Shown here piece after piece: positions 1 through 12,474 of a stretch of 64,000 nt of DNA (position 1 is the stretch's first letter; the number at the start of each line of letters is the position of its first letter). The stretch is from assembly GCA_024509875.1 (NCBI GenBank), contig JAMPIV010015257.1:62001-126000 (forward strand). The letters are read 5' to 3'. Position numbers and translations under genes: made by a program. Origin of the DNA: Oreohelix idahoensis (Eukaryota; Mollusca; Gastropoda; Stylommatophora; Oreohelicidae). A model generated the notes under the pieces. It was not told the origin of the DNA. It worked only from the letters and a program-made list of their open reading frames with translations, and did not search any database.

Positions 1-295
1 ATGAGAGATACAGCATCTCCTTCAGTGACATCATCAATAATGCCCACCATGCCTCTGAGTTTGCCTAGTACTTCTTTGGCTGCTGATGCTGACAACAGCC
101 TATTGATTCCAAATCTGGAGTGTTTGTTGACACCATTTCCTTTAAAGAATAAAAAAATTGTATTGGAGACACTACCAAACGGGGTCATTGCCTTAGAAAT
201 ACAGAACCTTGACTCTGAAGAAGGGACCCAGATGCCGCCTTCTGCTCAGAATAGTTTGCTTCCAGCATTTTCTGAGCTCGGTGTATCAGATACAT
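1..295 (+). CDS. Exon of unassigned transcription-factor-like gene (first visible exon)
   Basis: The frame is open from the first base, so the true 5' edge of the exon may lie outside the window; the ATG at base 1 is probably internal. It encodes about 98 residues, rich in Ser/Pro/Leu at first and then a stretch with KKIVLETLPNG and ALEIQNLDSEEG. A donor (ACAT|GTAAGT) follows base 295 and leaves one base of a split codon that exon 3636..3748 completes in phase. I recognise no domain. The exons to 28781 join without a stop and together look like the C-terminal activation region of a nuclear regulator; that is inference from composition only. Confidence 0.6.
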
Positions 296-484
296 GTAAG
301 TCTAAAACCTTTTGATGCTTACTTTTACAAGGTACTTGGCATCATGTTTGAACTTTGGGTGCTGCACAGTGTCAAAAACACACTTCAGTAACAAAAATTA
401 TGACTTATTTTTTTCACGTTTTTGATCTGACAGGTTCAGCTTTTTCATTTTCTCACTGAACTTTTTAATGACTTGTTTTCCACT

Positions 485-957
485 TGGTTTGGTTTGGTTT
501 TAAGGACTATCTTCATTGCACATGGAAAACTCCATCAGTGCTCCAATCTCCTACACAAGGAGAATCTCAGCACAGTGCACCAACTCCATAGCACCGGCAA
601 GAATCCCAGTGTGTATATATTGGAATCACACATTCTGTAAATATTTTTGTGGTGGCTAGATTTCTACTTTTTTAAATGTTGCCAGTGCAGCAGCCTTATG
701 GCCTACTCTTTACGATTTCCAAATGTCTGTCGTGGGACTTTTTAACGTGCACACAGGATTTCCTATATTTTCACCCTTATCTGAGAAGGCTAGGCATCCG
801 ATCTCACTACCCAGGAGACCGAGGGGGGGGGGGGGGTAATGACATCATTAGGACCACTGGTTCTGAAAAAAAATTTCCATAAATTAAATTCCATCTACTG
901 GGAATCGAACCCGGTACCCTTAGAATTAGAGACGGATGCTATACCTCTTAGCCACTC
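485..957 (-). mobile_element. tRNA-derived SINE, family 1 (inverted copy)
   Basis: Read on the - strand, it has a tRNA-like head with an A box (TGGCTAAGAGG type) and a B box (GGGTTCGATTCCC). A ~400-bp body and a tail of short CCAAA-type repeats follow. The same head, body and tail recur at 1330..1795 and 18900..19400. A G-run near 825 disrupts the body. It lies in intron 1 of the + strand gene. Confidence 0.75.
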
Positions 958-999
958 TGACCCCACTTGCATTGTGAGTATAGTTCCAACTTATTCATT

Positions 1000-1165
1000 C
1001 ACTACCTTTCAGCTCCCCAAGGAGCATAGGCCTTCAACAAACTCTAGTCCTCCTGTCGTGTCAAGGTCTTTCCATGTTCCCCTCATCCCTTTCATTTCTG
1101 TTTCCAGTTCTCTTCTCAATGTATTTTTCAATCGACCTCTAACCTCTAATTGACTTACCCTGGGG
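1000..1165 (-). mobile_element. 3' end fragment of LINE family A
   Basis: On the - strand this matches the C-terminal coding end and 3' end of the LINE seen more fully at 15787..17226: WKDLD, then FVEGLCSLGS and the stop. Only the last ~55 codons are present, as in many 5'-truncated copies here. Confidence 0.7.
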
Positions 1166-1234
1166 ATTCCCCAACATGGACAGCCTTGTAATGCTATCAG
1201 CAAGTTTTGGTCAGTGTTATGTCCTGTCCATCAT

Positions 1235-1325
1235 CATCATTTTCCTTTGTGCTCCCTGTAGAGCCAGACCGGCAGCTGGTCCCCTTACAGGTAGCTTACA
1301 CCAAGCAGTCACATGCTCTTACATT
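1235..1325 (+). repeat. Fragment of dispersed repeat family 5
   Basis: Shares TTTTCCTTTGTGCTCC and the AGGTAGCTTACACCAAGC-type block with copies near 14310, 31630, 35055, 35800 (inverted), 36765, 48470, 59585 and 62060. Fuller copies end in a GAGGTTGCCAGCCTCATA-like block. I see no coding frame; it could be a SINE or a LINE 3' end. Confidence 0.5.
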
Positions 1326-1329
1326 AGTA

Positions 1330-1795
1330 TGGGGGTCGGAGTGGCTAAGAGTATGGCATCCACCTCGAGTTCTTGAAGTACTGGGTTCTATTCCCAGTTG
1401 AGGGAATATAATTTATGGAAATCGTTTTCAGAACCAGTGGTCCTAATGATGTCATACTCCCCACTGGTCTCCTGGGTAGTGAGATCGGATGCCTAGCCTT
1501 CTTGGATAAGGGCGAAAAAATAGGTGGTCCCATGTGCAAGTTGCGCACATTAAAAATCCCTCGGCAGTTAGAAATCACTGTCCTGGCAAAATTTAAAAAT
1601 TAGAAACCTACCCACCACAAAATATTTATAGAATGTGTGATTCCTATATACACACATTGGGATTCTCGTCAGGGCTGCGAAGTTCGTGCACTGTGCTGAG
1701 ATCCTCCTTGTGTGATCTAAGGAAGGAGATTGGAGCACTGATGGAGTAGTCCTTGTGCAATGAAGATAATTCTTCAAACCAAACCAAACCAAATC
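1330..1795 (+). mobile_element. tRNA-derived SINE, family 1
   Basis: The head GGTCGGAGTGGCTAAGAG (A box) and TACTGGGTTCTATTCCC (B box) lies at the left. The body ends in CCAAACCAAACCAAA-like repeats at ~1780. Apart from indels it is collinear with 18900..19400 and an inverted match to 485..957, so two copies face each other within intron 1. Confidence 0.75.
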
Positions 1796-2122
1796 TTACA
1801 TTAGTGGTTTCTTGCACAGTTAGTTTTAGATGAGCTTGCCAGCCAAGATGTTTCATAGTAAAATGTTGAAATACAGCATATGATTGCTGGTTAAGGATTG
1901 TACTGACAGTTGTTCAGCTTGGATAAAATATAATATAGATGATGATATAGTCAGACTAATGACTGCAGTGTTGGAACGTTACAGAATTAGTGTGAAACGA
2001 GCAAGTAGTCTGCCAAAACATAATGGGACATAATTATGCTGTCCTCTTTCTGCTGCATACCCAGATGGCAGCACTAATTCTCCTGTGGTCGAGTTATTCC
2101 TTTCCATTCTATTTCAACTTTT

Positions 2123-2733
2123 CATTGGAATGTTGTAGTCAAACTTGATCATGTCTCATGGTCAATGGTCAGTCATTGGAACGTTGTAGTCAAACTTGAT
2201 CATGTCTCATGGTCAATGGTCAGTCATTGGAACGTTGTAGTCAAACTTGATCATGTCTCATGGTCAATGGTCAGTCATTGGAATGTTATAGTCAAACTTG
2301 ATCATGTCTCATGGTCAATGGTCAGTCATTGGAACGTTGTAGTCAAACTTGATCATGTCTCATGGTCAATGGTCAGTCATTGGAACGTTGTAGTCAAACT
2401 TGATCATGTCTCATGGTCAGTGGTCAGTCATTGGAACGTTGTAGTCAAACTTGATCATGTCTCATGGTCAATGGTCAGTCATTGGAACGTTGTAGTCAAA
2501 CTTGATCATGTCTCATGGTCAATGGTCAGTCATTGGAATGTTATAGTCAAACTTGATCATGTCTCATGGTCAATGGTCAGTCATTGGAACGTTGTAGTCA
2601 AACTTGATCATGTCTCATGGTCAATGGTCAGTCATTGGAACGTTGTAGTCAAACTGGATCATGTCTCATGGTCAGTGGTCAGTCATTGGAACGTTGTAGT
2701 CAAACTTGATCATGTCTCATGGTCAATGGTCAG
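2123..2733 (+). repeat. 51-bp minisatellite with 5-unit higher-order pattern
   Basis: Twelve copies of a 51-bp unit begin TCATTGGAACGTTGTAGTC. Because 51 is divisible by three and the unit has no stop in one frame, a long spurious + strand ORF runs through it, repeating VSHWNVVVKLDHV. Variant units recur 255 bp apart: GTTATAG at ~2275 and ~2530, and GTCAGTGG near 2417 and 2672. A block of five units was therefore duplicated. I do not regard it as a gene. Confidence 0.9.
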
Positions 2734-3635
2734 TGCACCAAGACAAAAATTGAATGGCCAGGGTGCTCTGTTATGGGTGTCCAATTTAACATTCACGGTG
2801 CAATGTGCGCCTTTTGCGTATTTTCCTGAAAAGCTGGTGGAATCTTGTCATTGTTCATTACAGGATGTTTGACTTAGACAGTTAATTAATAATATGAGGA
2901 TTAACCAAATATCTACAAATTGGACCAGGTGCAGCAGTGGTTTCATGCTCCATAAAGGAGCAGACAGAGAACAGAAGACCTACCAACTGTAGATAATAAA
3001 TGACAGGTTGTAATGAAGTCAGCTAGACATGATCTCTACAGCCAGTCCACTAAGCTGTGATTCTAAATTTACAAAGCTAAACAGTTCCCATGATAGAGTG
3101 GATATAACCTGTATATGTACATCTGTATGCATAACATTTACACATAATTGATAGGAAACTCTGCACAGAGTGATACAACAGGAGGGAATCTGATAATCAG
3201 AAGTGCTCTCACTTCCCTTTAATAAGTGTTTCAGCCATTTATCTTTTTTTCATTGGGGGGGGGGGGGGGGGCATTACTCTCAAGTATCTTTTCTCACCTG
3301 CACTGTGAACTGAACCCACTCCACCTTTCAACTTTCAACTTCAATCCTGGTTTTATCTATGCTGCCAGCTTGAGGCAATTGTGAAAGTAATCATTATGTT
3401 CACTCATGTATACACACGAACACACACACATAAACATGAACACAACTACATATATACATACATCTCATGCACATGCATATACACCCGCATGCATATAGTG
3501 TACATGAAAAAAATTAGGAGAGTGCACAACATTAAAAGTTATATTTCAGATGCAGAAACTCCCAATACCAATTTGTTCGCGATATCAATAAATTTATGAG
3601 TTGTCTTAATAGCTATTCTCTGTTCTTTCTTGCAG

Positions 3636-3748
3636 ATGAAGCCCCAATATGTCATTCTAATCTCAGCTCTGGGGGTAAGGTCATTGTGCAGAAGATCAAG
3701 CAGGAAACCCTGAGCCAGCCAGAGTTTATAATTGACCGTTCATTACTT
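3636..3748 (+). CDS. Exon 2 of the unassigned + strand gene
   Basis: A pyrimidine-rich acceptor (TTCTTTCTTGCAG) precedes the exon and a GTAAGT donor follows it. Two bases complete the split codon from exon 1, then 37 codons read to the donor in phase 0. The peptide contains GGKVIVQKIKQETLSQPEF; the IKQE tetrapeptide fits the SUMO consensus (hydrophobic-K-x-E), which is common in transcription regulators. That function is inferred from the motif alone. The exon sits between a 3.3-kb SINE-rich intron and a 4.2-kb, mostly unique intron. Confidence 0.7.
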
Positions 3749-3783
3749 GTAAGTCTGAGTAAATAAACTGTAGTAGCATTTTA

Positions 3784-3873
3784 GGCCTGTAAATCTTGAC
3801 AACCCATTTTCTCGTCTGTAAATCTTGACAACCCATTTTCTCGTCTGTAAATCTTGACAACCCATTTTCTCAT
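3784..3873 (+). repeat. Short tandem repeat, three ~31-bp units
   Basis: Three copies of CTGTAAATCTTGACAACCCA plus CTCGTCT-like spacer lie just inside intron 2, about 35 bp after the exon 2 donor. No function is apparent. Confidence 0.85.
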
Positions 3874-4275
3874 CTGAAAAAAGAAATAACTATCGGGATG
3901 ATACTTGTGTCTGTGAAAAAAAATCAAATACTTAAGGGCGTCATGGCAAATTGTGTGGGGTTTTTTTTTTTGAGTCAACTATGTTGATTTCATTGTGTTT
4001 TTAAATACATTTCCAAATTTAGTATGCTATGATGAAAGTAACAACAGTAGTTGGGAATGACAATGTAAAATATTTTGCTAAATTACTTACTGTAATAAAC
4101 ATCAATCATTATACCACTGGCTTGTCCACACAGGGGGATTAGTTTATTTTTCAGTCTGTGAACCAACAGTCATGCCCAGTCTGGCATGACCCATAGCTAC
4201 TTCCAGAAAAAAAAATACCCAACTGAGCTTAAAGCCTACAGGCCAATACTTGGTTTATGCAGATCTGTACCAAAG

Positions 4276-4398
4276 GCACTGATTGATTTTGTGTATCACT
4301 ATTTCATCCTACTCCTTGCCTTGATTTTGTGTATCACTATTTCATCCTACTCCTTGCCTTGATTTTGTGTATCACTATTTCATCCTACTCCTTGCCTT
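4276..4398 (+). repeat. Short tandem repeat, three ~38-bp units
   Basis: Three near-identical copies of a unit containing TTTTGTGTATCACTATTTCA and CCTACTCCTTGCC. It lies within intron 2. Confidence 0.85.
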
Positions 4399-4399
4399 G

Positions 4400-7300
4400 A
4401 TTTTCTTTCTTTGAATGTATTTGGAGTGTAGTACTGAAAGTTAAAAAAAAAAAAAAAAACGAAGTTATTGCAGAAGTTAAAAATGTTCAAGTGTGATTAC
4501 TTTCTTGTTGGCTGTAACAAGTCACTCCTCTCGTCATTGTTGAGCTAGCAAGACATTTTTATTCGCTCAGATGAACCCTTTTTCTATGAATAGCTCATTA
4601 CAGTATATTAAGTCTAGAAAATTAAAGTCCAATCATTATTATCATACGGTGCACAGAATTAACATGAAGATTGTGTTATATTTTAACCGTGAGCCTAATT
4701 TTAATAATAAGCCTGTGCAGTTTTTTTTTTATATTTGAGGAGAGAAAGAAGGAGCAGAACCATTGCCATATTAGGCATATCATAAGAGGTGGTTGTGAGG
4801 AGCTGGCTAACTCACCCTTTTTAAAACACATTGCTACAAGAACCACGTCTGCAAGATTACATGCAGCTCTTTGGTGCAGTCTTCCAACAACAGTGATGGC
4901 CCCATGTTTCTAAACGAGCACATATAACTTTTTAAGAACAATACAGTATGATATTCTGAGAAAAATGTTAGCAGAACAGAAGCCTAGACAAGGATAGGTT
5001 CAAAAGTCTTTGCTAATGTTTGGTTTACCTAAGCACAGTTCATCTGACTATTTTCTATATTTTGTCTTTTAGCACCTCAAACGTTCTTAATTGCGAACAT
5101 AATTTTATTTTACTTTGTTATTATTAACACTCTGCAGGTCCTTTTTTTTTTTTTTAAACTCCTGAGCTTGCTCTTATTTCTTCCCTAAATCTTGTCAGTG
5201 TGGCAAAATATTGTCAATCTTCTTAATTCATTTCTGTGTTCTCCTGTCTTATTTTATATTCCTTTCACGTGGCAAAACCATTTCCATTTATTTGTTTTCA
5301 AGATGGTGGTTTCTTAAGAAAATATAATTTTCACAATTCTTGTTTTATATTCAACTCAAGTTTTGAGATGTGTTTTAGTTAGTGTGTTTTTTTAACGACT
5401 ACATACTGTTGTAGTAAATTTTATTTTTTAAGAATGTGGTAAAGTGGGATGATATAAATATTTATAGGGGACTTAGTGTACTGACTGAGATCAGCTGTGA
5501 AGGTATCTGTATCTAATAAGTGTGGTGTATTACAGATGACCTTACTTTGCTACCACATTTAGACCTCAGTCAGAATTATTCTGGAATATTGTGATGACTA
5601 CGTTGAATGTCTAGGGTTATGATAGTGATGAAGTGTATGTTTACAACCACCAACAGACAGATAAAGACTTTAATTTAATCCACAACACTTTACAACACTG
5701 TGACACTCACATACATATAACACTCTATAAGACTATCTTAATAAGTCAAGGGTAACTTTTAGAAATATGTATTAATTCCTGTCAATAATAGATATCCTGA
5801 TTCAACTACAAAGTGAACCAGGAATCACAATCAAATGTAATCACAAGTTGTATGTACACAATTTATAGATAGGATCTTTGTATTGACATATATTATTATT
5901 GCAATATGTGTGTAAGTTGTGCTGTAGTACTATGAGGTAATACTGGCTATTCAAGCTATGTTGTTGTTTGTCATCATGACTTCAAGTGTTTGTTTCTGGT
6001 GGAAATAATATTGGAAAGGTTCACAGTTTCTTTTTATTTGAAACAAATAAATGTCCCTCTTGATTTAAGGTAAAGTCACTTTTAGAGGGGGGGTATACAC
6101 AAGATTGAGCTGCTCTGGCCAACGTAATCTTAACTTCTGGGTGGGCGGCAGGAAACAGTCTCCTATGCTCGCTTGCTTCACAGTTTTCTTGAGAAACAAT
6201 ACTGGTCACTATCTTGACCAAGGAGTATGCTGCCAGCCTCTGGATTCAGCAAAACTCAGACCAGGTGCTGCTTCAATACGTTAGGACCACGGTCCCTGAA
6301 ACAAGAAGGTTGTACCTCCTACTTCAGAACTAATTTATAATCTATTTCCACACTGAAGCACAATACATAACAAACACTGAGTTCAGCGCGGTAGGCCAAC
6401 TGTTAGCTTCTCATGTAACAACATTCACCAGTATTCCTCTCCCTAATGGTTACAACGCCTCTGCAATTCCAGCATTAATTCCTTCTATTCAATAAGATAG
6501 GTGTCATAGTACTATTTGGCCATCCCATGCAGTTATACTCCTCTCCGACAAGTTTTATTCATGGTGGAGCCATATCGAGGTTTTGCCTCTGTTTATTGTT
6601 ACTGAACCACACACATATAGACATAAATTATCAATTCACATTCAATTTTCATCAACAAGATATCAAATAGGTCTAGCTTACCACAATTCATGGAAATATT
6701 AAACAAATACGTTGACTGGCGATGAGTTATGGCACAATTCCGATCTGCCTCTGTCCCAGGCTTTTATTTAGAAAAATATGAGCTGGATCTCAACGCACTT
6801 GTTTTTACAAATTGGATTTTCAAAAAGTGGCACTGAACTGACGCTCCTAATTGACTATATTAAATGGTCTAGCCAATGGGACCATGTTTACAAAAGCTTT
6901 TGAAAAAATGTACCCTTCCTATCGTTTCTAGTAACAACCAAAATTAGTATTTGCAATCGACTAATCATGTTTCGCCTTACATATTATTCTAGCCAATCAA
7001 ATCGGATTTAACGTGGTGGCCTCATTTTTTCTAAAGCAGTGTCCAAACACGCCATTATGAGCAAAATTGATCCTGTGTTGTCTGACAACCTCACTATAGT
7101 ATTTTGGCTATAATTGTTTAATTATTAGACTAATTGCTTAACACCTAACATATTCTTTGTCAGCAAGTCCTAAGGCACCCAAATATATAAGTTTTAAGGG
7201 AGCTAAGTGGCTGCGTTCAAAATACGTATTTTCTAGGATAGTCGTGTATTTGGTTTTTTTTTTTTTTTTTTTTTTATGTTTAGAACCGCCACCTGTCCTG

Positions 7301-7930
7301 CCTTTTTGACTGTTCTGTCAGTATAATGTCAGGATTTCAGACGTAAAACAGTATTGTGTCATGTTTCCTAATAAGCATTAAACATGTTTCCAAAACCTGA
7401 CCCTCGTATTGGTAGTGTTTTTTGTCACTGTTTATTTGAAAAAGTTAGTGCTTCATGCCTTTCGCGTGGGGTGGCATTAATTTTATATTGCGAGACGGTG
7501 GTAGTATTGAATGCATTCCTCCTTCTCTCTCTCTCTCTTCTAAGGCCGTCTGTCTTTTAGTTACGCAGTGTATAAAATGAAATTAATGGAATATTAATCT
7601 AGGTCATTACGCAGTGTGTCTATCTCAAGGTTTTCTAAGAAATACAGTACACGTATTGTTTTTTTGAAACGCGTGTATGCTGCTGTAGGCTTTACTGTCA
7701 AACGTGAAAGCGTTACACTTATGCAGACGAAGTAGAAAAAGGGGGATTTTTGTACGCCATTGTGACAGCACTGTTCTTTTACCATTCCTCTTTCCTTTTA
7801 TTGAATTAATTCGTTAGGCTTTACATTTACTTTTTAATTTAGATATGTGGATTTAGAATGTTTCACGACAAAGAATTATCCTTAAAATGCAACTTCTATG
7901 TGCACAATAACTAAATGTTTTCATCAACAG
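4400..7930. other. Intron 2 of + strand gene, mostly unique AT-rich DNA
   Basis: I see no supported exon, RNA gene or full transposon here. There are A/T homopolymers near 4443, 5141 and 7255, a CT microsatellite near 7525, and short chance ORFs on both strands. The stretch at 5600..7200 is slightly richer in structure but matches no other part of the window. Confidence 0.6.
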
Positions 7931-8012
7931 CTTCCACAACAACAACAAGAGTTGATGACAATGGTGACTTTTTCTGAGCTAGACAATGGCAGCTCAGTGG
8001 AGATTGGTCCTA
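7931..8012 (+). CDS. Exon 3 of the unassigned + strand gene
   Basis: The acceptor is CATCAACAG and the donor CCTA|GTGAGT. It reads 27 codons plus one base. The peptide starts LPQQQQELMTMVTFSEL, a short glutamine run followed by hydrophobic and acidic residues, and ends SSVEIGP. The splice phase agrees on both sides. Glutamine-rich and acidic composition again suits an activation domain, but no named domain is visible. Confidence 0.7.
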
Positions 8013-8441
8013 GTGAGTAATGCTATACAGCCGAGTGCATTTTTCTATACAGATAAACAAATTATTCCTGTTTTGTGTGCAGTTAACTTTCACAAACTAG
8101 CTTAATTAAATGTAGTTAAAAACACATGAGGTGTGCTTCATTCAATCCTCGAATAATAATATAATTTGAAGCCTGACATATTTTGTTATACACCTTGTAG
8201 TTGTGATCCCAAGAATGAATACATATATAAAATAAATGGTGTTTTCAACAACTCTGTGTACAGTACCATAAATGTCCTGACCAAAGCAATGAGTTAATGC
8301 AGTAGAAATGAAGAATGAAACCATATTTCTACATTTACAGATATAAAAACTAGCTCTACAAATATATCAAGTCTGACAAACTTTTTTCTTTTTACAGAGA
8401 TTACTCATAACCTTTTTTAATGTTTGATTTGTCTAATTCAG

Positions 8442-8479
8442 ATGACTTTAACATGGACTTAATGGATGCAAGTGGAGTG
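8442..8479 (+). CDS. 38-nt exon 4 of the unassigned + strand gene
   Basis: This very short exon lies between TCTAATTCAG and GTAAGT. Two bases complete an Asn codon split with exon 3, followed by 12 codons reading DFNMDLMDASGV. Alternating acidic and bulky hydrophobic residues resemble a small acidic activation motif. Phase agreement with both neighbours is the main support, since a 38-nt exon could occur by chance. Confidence 0.6.
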
Positions 8480-8912
8480 GTAAGTCCTTTTTTTTAATTT
8501 CAATTCTTTTTTTGGTCATGACAACTCTCTCTGTGACTTAGAAGTTTATTTGAAATAAATAAACTTAAAGTGTTTAGTAAGTTTATTTGAAATATGAAAT
8601 AATAATTCAATATTCATGTGTTTCATAATTCTTTCTTGAAGTGTTTTCAGAGTAGGTAAACAATTAGGAAGATAAAAACTCAATAAAATAAATGTAATGC
8701 AGCAAACATGAACATTGAAAGACTTGAATAACTTGATAAGGCATTGCTGTAGAACTTATATGAATTTTAAACACAGCAAAAACCACTGAAAATTTCAAAA
8801 TTGAAAATTAATTATTTATGAATGTGCTAATGAATATACAAAAGTATTAATGTCACTATGCAGTATTAAATATCTGAATATCTTTTTATTTGGGGAGAGC
8901 AATTATATATAG

Positions 8913-9510
8913 GGTGATTGAAAAGTCACATCCTATTTTTATATCGTCCCTTGTATACACTTGGATATACATGAAACAATGAGCAATAACTGCCATTTGA
9001 CAAATAAGTTTAATTTTTAGAGGTACGGCGGTAGTGCCATTGCTCGTCTCGGAGATATAGCCCCCCTTTGCAGGGTAGGGGACCATTCTTCCAGTGGCAC
9101 TTCATATACGCCAATTGGAGGGGGGTCCTCTGGGGTTGCAATAAAGCCCACAGCTGCTTGGTGACTGGCCTCTCTGCCAGTCACCACTGTCTTCGGAGTT
9201 ATAACCCCCTTTGCAGGGTAGAGAGTTATCAAACCCCAGGACAGTACACATACGCCAAAGTGGGGCCTGGTGTGGGGCCTGGTGTAACCTGTTCCTAGTC
9301 TAGGATGCTCCCTGGGGTTGGAAAAAAGCCCAAAACACACCCCCAATCGTCCGGTACCGTGTGGATGCATGGCGTGTTGCTGCGCCATCGTCTGGAGGCA
9401 CGGTGGGTGGCTTCCCGACCGTGTGGCAACACAGACCTTGTGTAGAGGCACGGCGGTGGCTGTGCCACCGCCATACCAGGCTGCCCGTGCCAAGGGTAAA
9501 AGAGTCTAGT
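8913..9510. repeat. GC-rich repetitive block, possible transposon remnant
   Basis: The block begins AGGGTGATTGAAAAGTCACA, which looks like the end of a Tc1/mariner-type element, though I find no matching right end. From ~9015 to 9510 GC content rises well above the flanks. The segment is internally repeated: CCTTTGCAGGGTAG occurs twice, at ~9064 and ~9210, followed by CATACGCCAA at ~9105 and ~9250; GGCACGG-type units recur at 9398 and 9447. ORFs run on both strands, as expected for GC-rich DNA. No protein family is recognised. Confidence 0.4.
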
Positions 9511-9599
9511 TACTCGCACACTGTGGGGATCAAAAGCAAAGCAAAAGCAACCATGGCCACAAAAATGGACATTACAAGAGACTGCAAAAAATGCTACTC

Positions 9600-10032
9600 A
9601 GAAGCAAAAACAGGAAGAAGCAGTCCAAACCACATAAACTCAGGGTTAGGCACAACAGAGACCAAAAGTATAATTTAAAATATTATAACAAAGGAATGGA
9701 CAGAAAACTGCTAAAAGATCCAACATGGACATGTCAGATATCTAGAAAACCAAAAAATACAATGCAATAGAAAACTGATTAGACTTCAACTAGGGACAGG
9801 CTATTTAATGGTGGAGGAACCCTACTGTGTAACATGTCTGGCGAAGAACACCATAGCACATTATGTGCTAACATGCAAGAAATATGAACAGCACAGCAAA
9901 CCACTCATAGAATACTTGAGAACACAAAACTTGCCATCACCATCACTAGAAACTGTACTAAAAATTGACCTACCCATGGAGCTATGCAACATAATGAAAT
10001 TTTATATTACCGAAACAAGAACCAACACATAA
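9600..10032 (+). mobile_element. C-terminal fragment of a non-LTR retrotransposon
   Basis: The readable end contains RLQLGTGYLMVEEPYC, then CVTCLAKNTIAHYVLTC (a Cys/His knuckle of the CCHC type at the end of many LINE ORF2 proteins) and CKKYEQ. The same arrangement is found on the - strand at 60392..61080, where an RNase H end precedes it. The upstream part is broken by frameshifts. The stop is at 10030..10032 and A-rich sequence follows. Confidence 0.65.
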
Positions 10033-10589
10033 CAACCAGAACAAATGAGAATGACCAGGAAAAACAACAACACTAACAATAAAAATAAGTATTAAAAAAT
10101 GTCCAAACTACATCAGTACAATAAAAAAAATAAAAAAACAACCAACTCAAAAACCAACAAACACCCAGCAGATACATTTAAAAGGATATCAATAGCAAGA
10201 GAGAGCAATATAGTATCATGGAAGAAGGTATATTACATAGACATTAAATAATGTCACAACAAACAGCAGATAAATTACTGCCTGCAAGAGTCAACACAAA
10301 AAATAAAACAAGAATGTAATATGCTATATATGGGGTTGAACCAGGTATCCCGTTCATACGGCAAACACCAGTTTTCAAGTGCATAGTTCAAAAACCAAAC
10401 CAAATGTGAGTAAATTGCCAGTGAAGTGCTGGCTGCAAGCACATTGCCAAAAAAAAAAGTATTTTCTGAGTGGGTAAACAGTTGTGAAGATATCCAGTGT
10501 CTTATAAAATTATTGAAGTATTTACTTTGTTCTTGGTTTCTGAATTACATTTGTTGAGAGTTGCAATTTTGTTTAAATACAAAAGAAAG

Positions 10590-10596
10590 CTATATG

Positions 10597-10635
<39 letters not shown>

Positions 10636-10706
10636 TTATATATGTGTATATATATGTGTGTATATATATGTGTGTATATATATATGTGTATATATATGTG
10701 TATCTC
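10590..10706. repeat. (TG)n/(TA)n microsatellite
   Basis: Alternating TA and TG dinucleotides that create spurious ORFs of Tyr/Ile/Val/Cys on both strands. It abuts the retroelement fragment at 10712. Confidence 0.95.
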
Positions 10707-10711
10707 AGCGT

Positions 10712-11327
10712 GTAAGGTGTCATTAGGGCAAGGGCGATGCACTTGGCGCCATAACAAAGTGCTAAATGAGCTTGCTGCGACAATAGATCTGGCAAGGATG
10801 AAGGCGAATAGCAAACCGGGCCGAGCACCGCAAATACATACTTTCTGAGGGCAGGAAAGTTAGCACACCCCAAACCGAGTAAACCTGGTAGCAGTTTACC
10901 ATCTCTTCTTGACTGTGCAAATGACTGGGAGATGGCGGTAGACCTACCTGGATGAGGGGCATATCCAGAGAGTATCAGAAAATCGTGGAGACGGCCGGAT
11001 ATAGTGCTTCATTCTTCAGCAACGCTTCAGGTCATACTGATTGAACTGACCGTGCCATTTGAATCCAGATTAGACGAGCAACATTCGTTCAAAGTAGCCA
11101 AGTATAGTGATCTGGCCGCGGATCTGAGACACGATGGGTTCACTGCAAGGGTCATGGCTGTTGAAGTGGGCGCAAGAGGGCTTGTGGCTGCATCAGTGTA
11201 TGATCTATTGAAACTGTTGGGGCTGAGGGGACAGTCGAGAACAAGGGCACTGAAGAGGCTTAGTGAAACTGCCGAAAAGGCATCAGGCTGGCTGTGGAAC
11301 AACCGCAATAGGCAATGGAAATCGTGA
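10712..11327 (+). mobile_element. Retroelement C-terminal fragment with ELTVPFE domain
   Basis: The left part reads CKVSLGQGRCTWRHNKVLNE, a post-reverse-transcriptase motif seen in several invertebrate retroelements. After stops and a frameshift the right part reads RPDIVLHSS, then VILIELTVPFESRLDE, KYSDLAADL, AVEVGARGLV and SGWLWNNRNRQW before a TGA at ~11327. RPD followed by ELTVP(F/W)E resembles the PD-(D/E)XK restriction-like endonuclease core of some non-LTR elements. Calling it an endonuclease is inference from that motif. Confidence 0.55.
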
Positions 11328-11825
11328 CAATAAAAGCTGCAGTACAGAAAACACCAGGAATTTTTCTAAGTCCACAATACACTGAGTTTTTAGGCGTACT
11401 CGTGAAAGGGCTGTGGCTGAGAGGTGACAGGCGATGTATACTATAAGGGGTGTCAGGAAGAATTTCAGTGGTGAGCGCGCAGTGTCAAGTCTTGTCAGCT
11501 TCGCGCAGGTGACTCAGTGTGTGTCCGTAGTTGTGATGTGCTACGGAGTGAATGGAATAATTTGTCTTCTCTTTGTTACTTTCACAATTGCCTCCACGGC
11601 TGGCTGAGTTGTCGATTAAAGTTGCTACCATAAGTGAAATGGGTTCATTCTCGATACAAGACAACAGGAGGCTGAGACGCTTGGGAGTCATGACCCAAGT
11701 GGGCCCGCCCCCCTTAGAGTGTAAAGGAGTATGTAGGGCCGAAGCACTTATCGGATGGGGGGACTTCTTCTGATGATCAGATTGCTTCCTGTTGTATCGC
11801 TCTGTAAAGAGTTTCCTATCATGTA
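11328..11825. other. No gene seen; possible 3' flank of the preceding retroelement
   Basis: The composition matches the fragment to its left (mixed GC, few homopolymers) and runs up to the TATG microsatellite. This could be the element's 3' untranslated region. Two short ORFs lack recognisable motifs. Confidence 0.35.
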
Positions 11826-11868
11826 TCTATATATGTATGTATATATGTATATATATATATATACATAT

Positions 11869-11908
<40 letters not shown>

Positions 11909-11919
11909 ATATATGTATG

Positions 11920-11959
<40 letters not shown>

Positions 11960-11963
11960 AATA

Positions 11964-12474
<511 letters not shown>

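Noticed and set aside
2165..2872. 235-codon + strand ORF of repeated VSHWNVVVKLDHV
   Set aside because: It is a stop-free reading of a 51-bp tandem array with no start context or conserved domain.
9017..9493. 158-codon - strand ORF
   Set aside because: Located in the GC-rich repeated block with overlapping ORFs in other frames and no recognisable motif.
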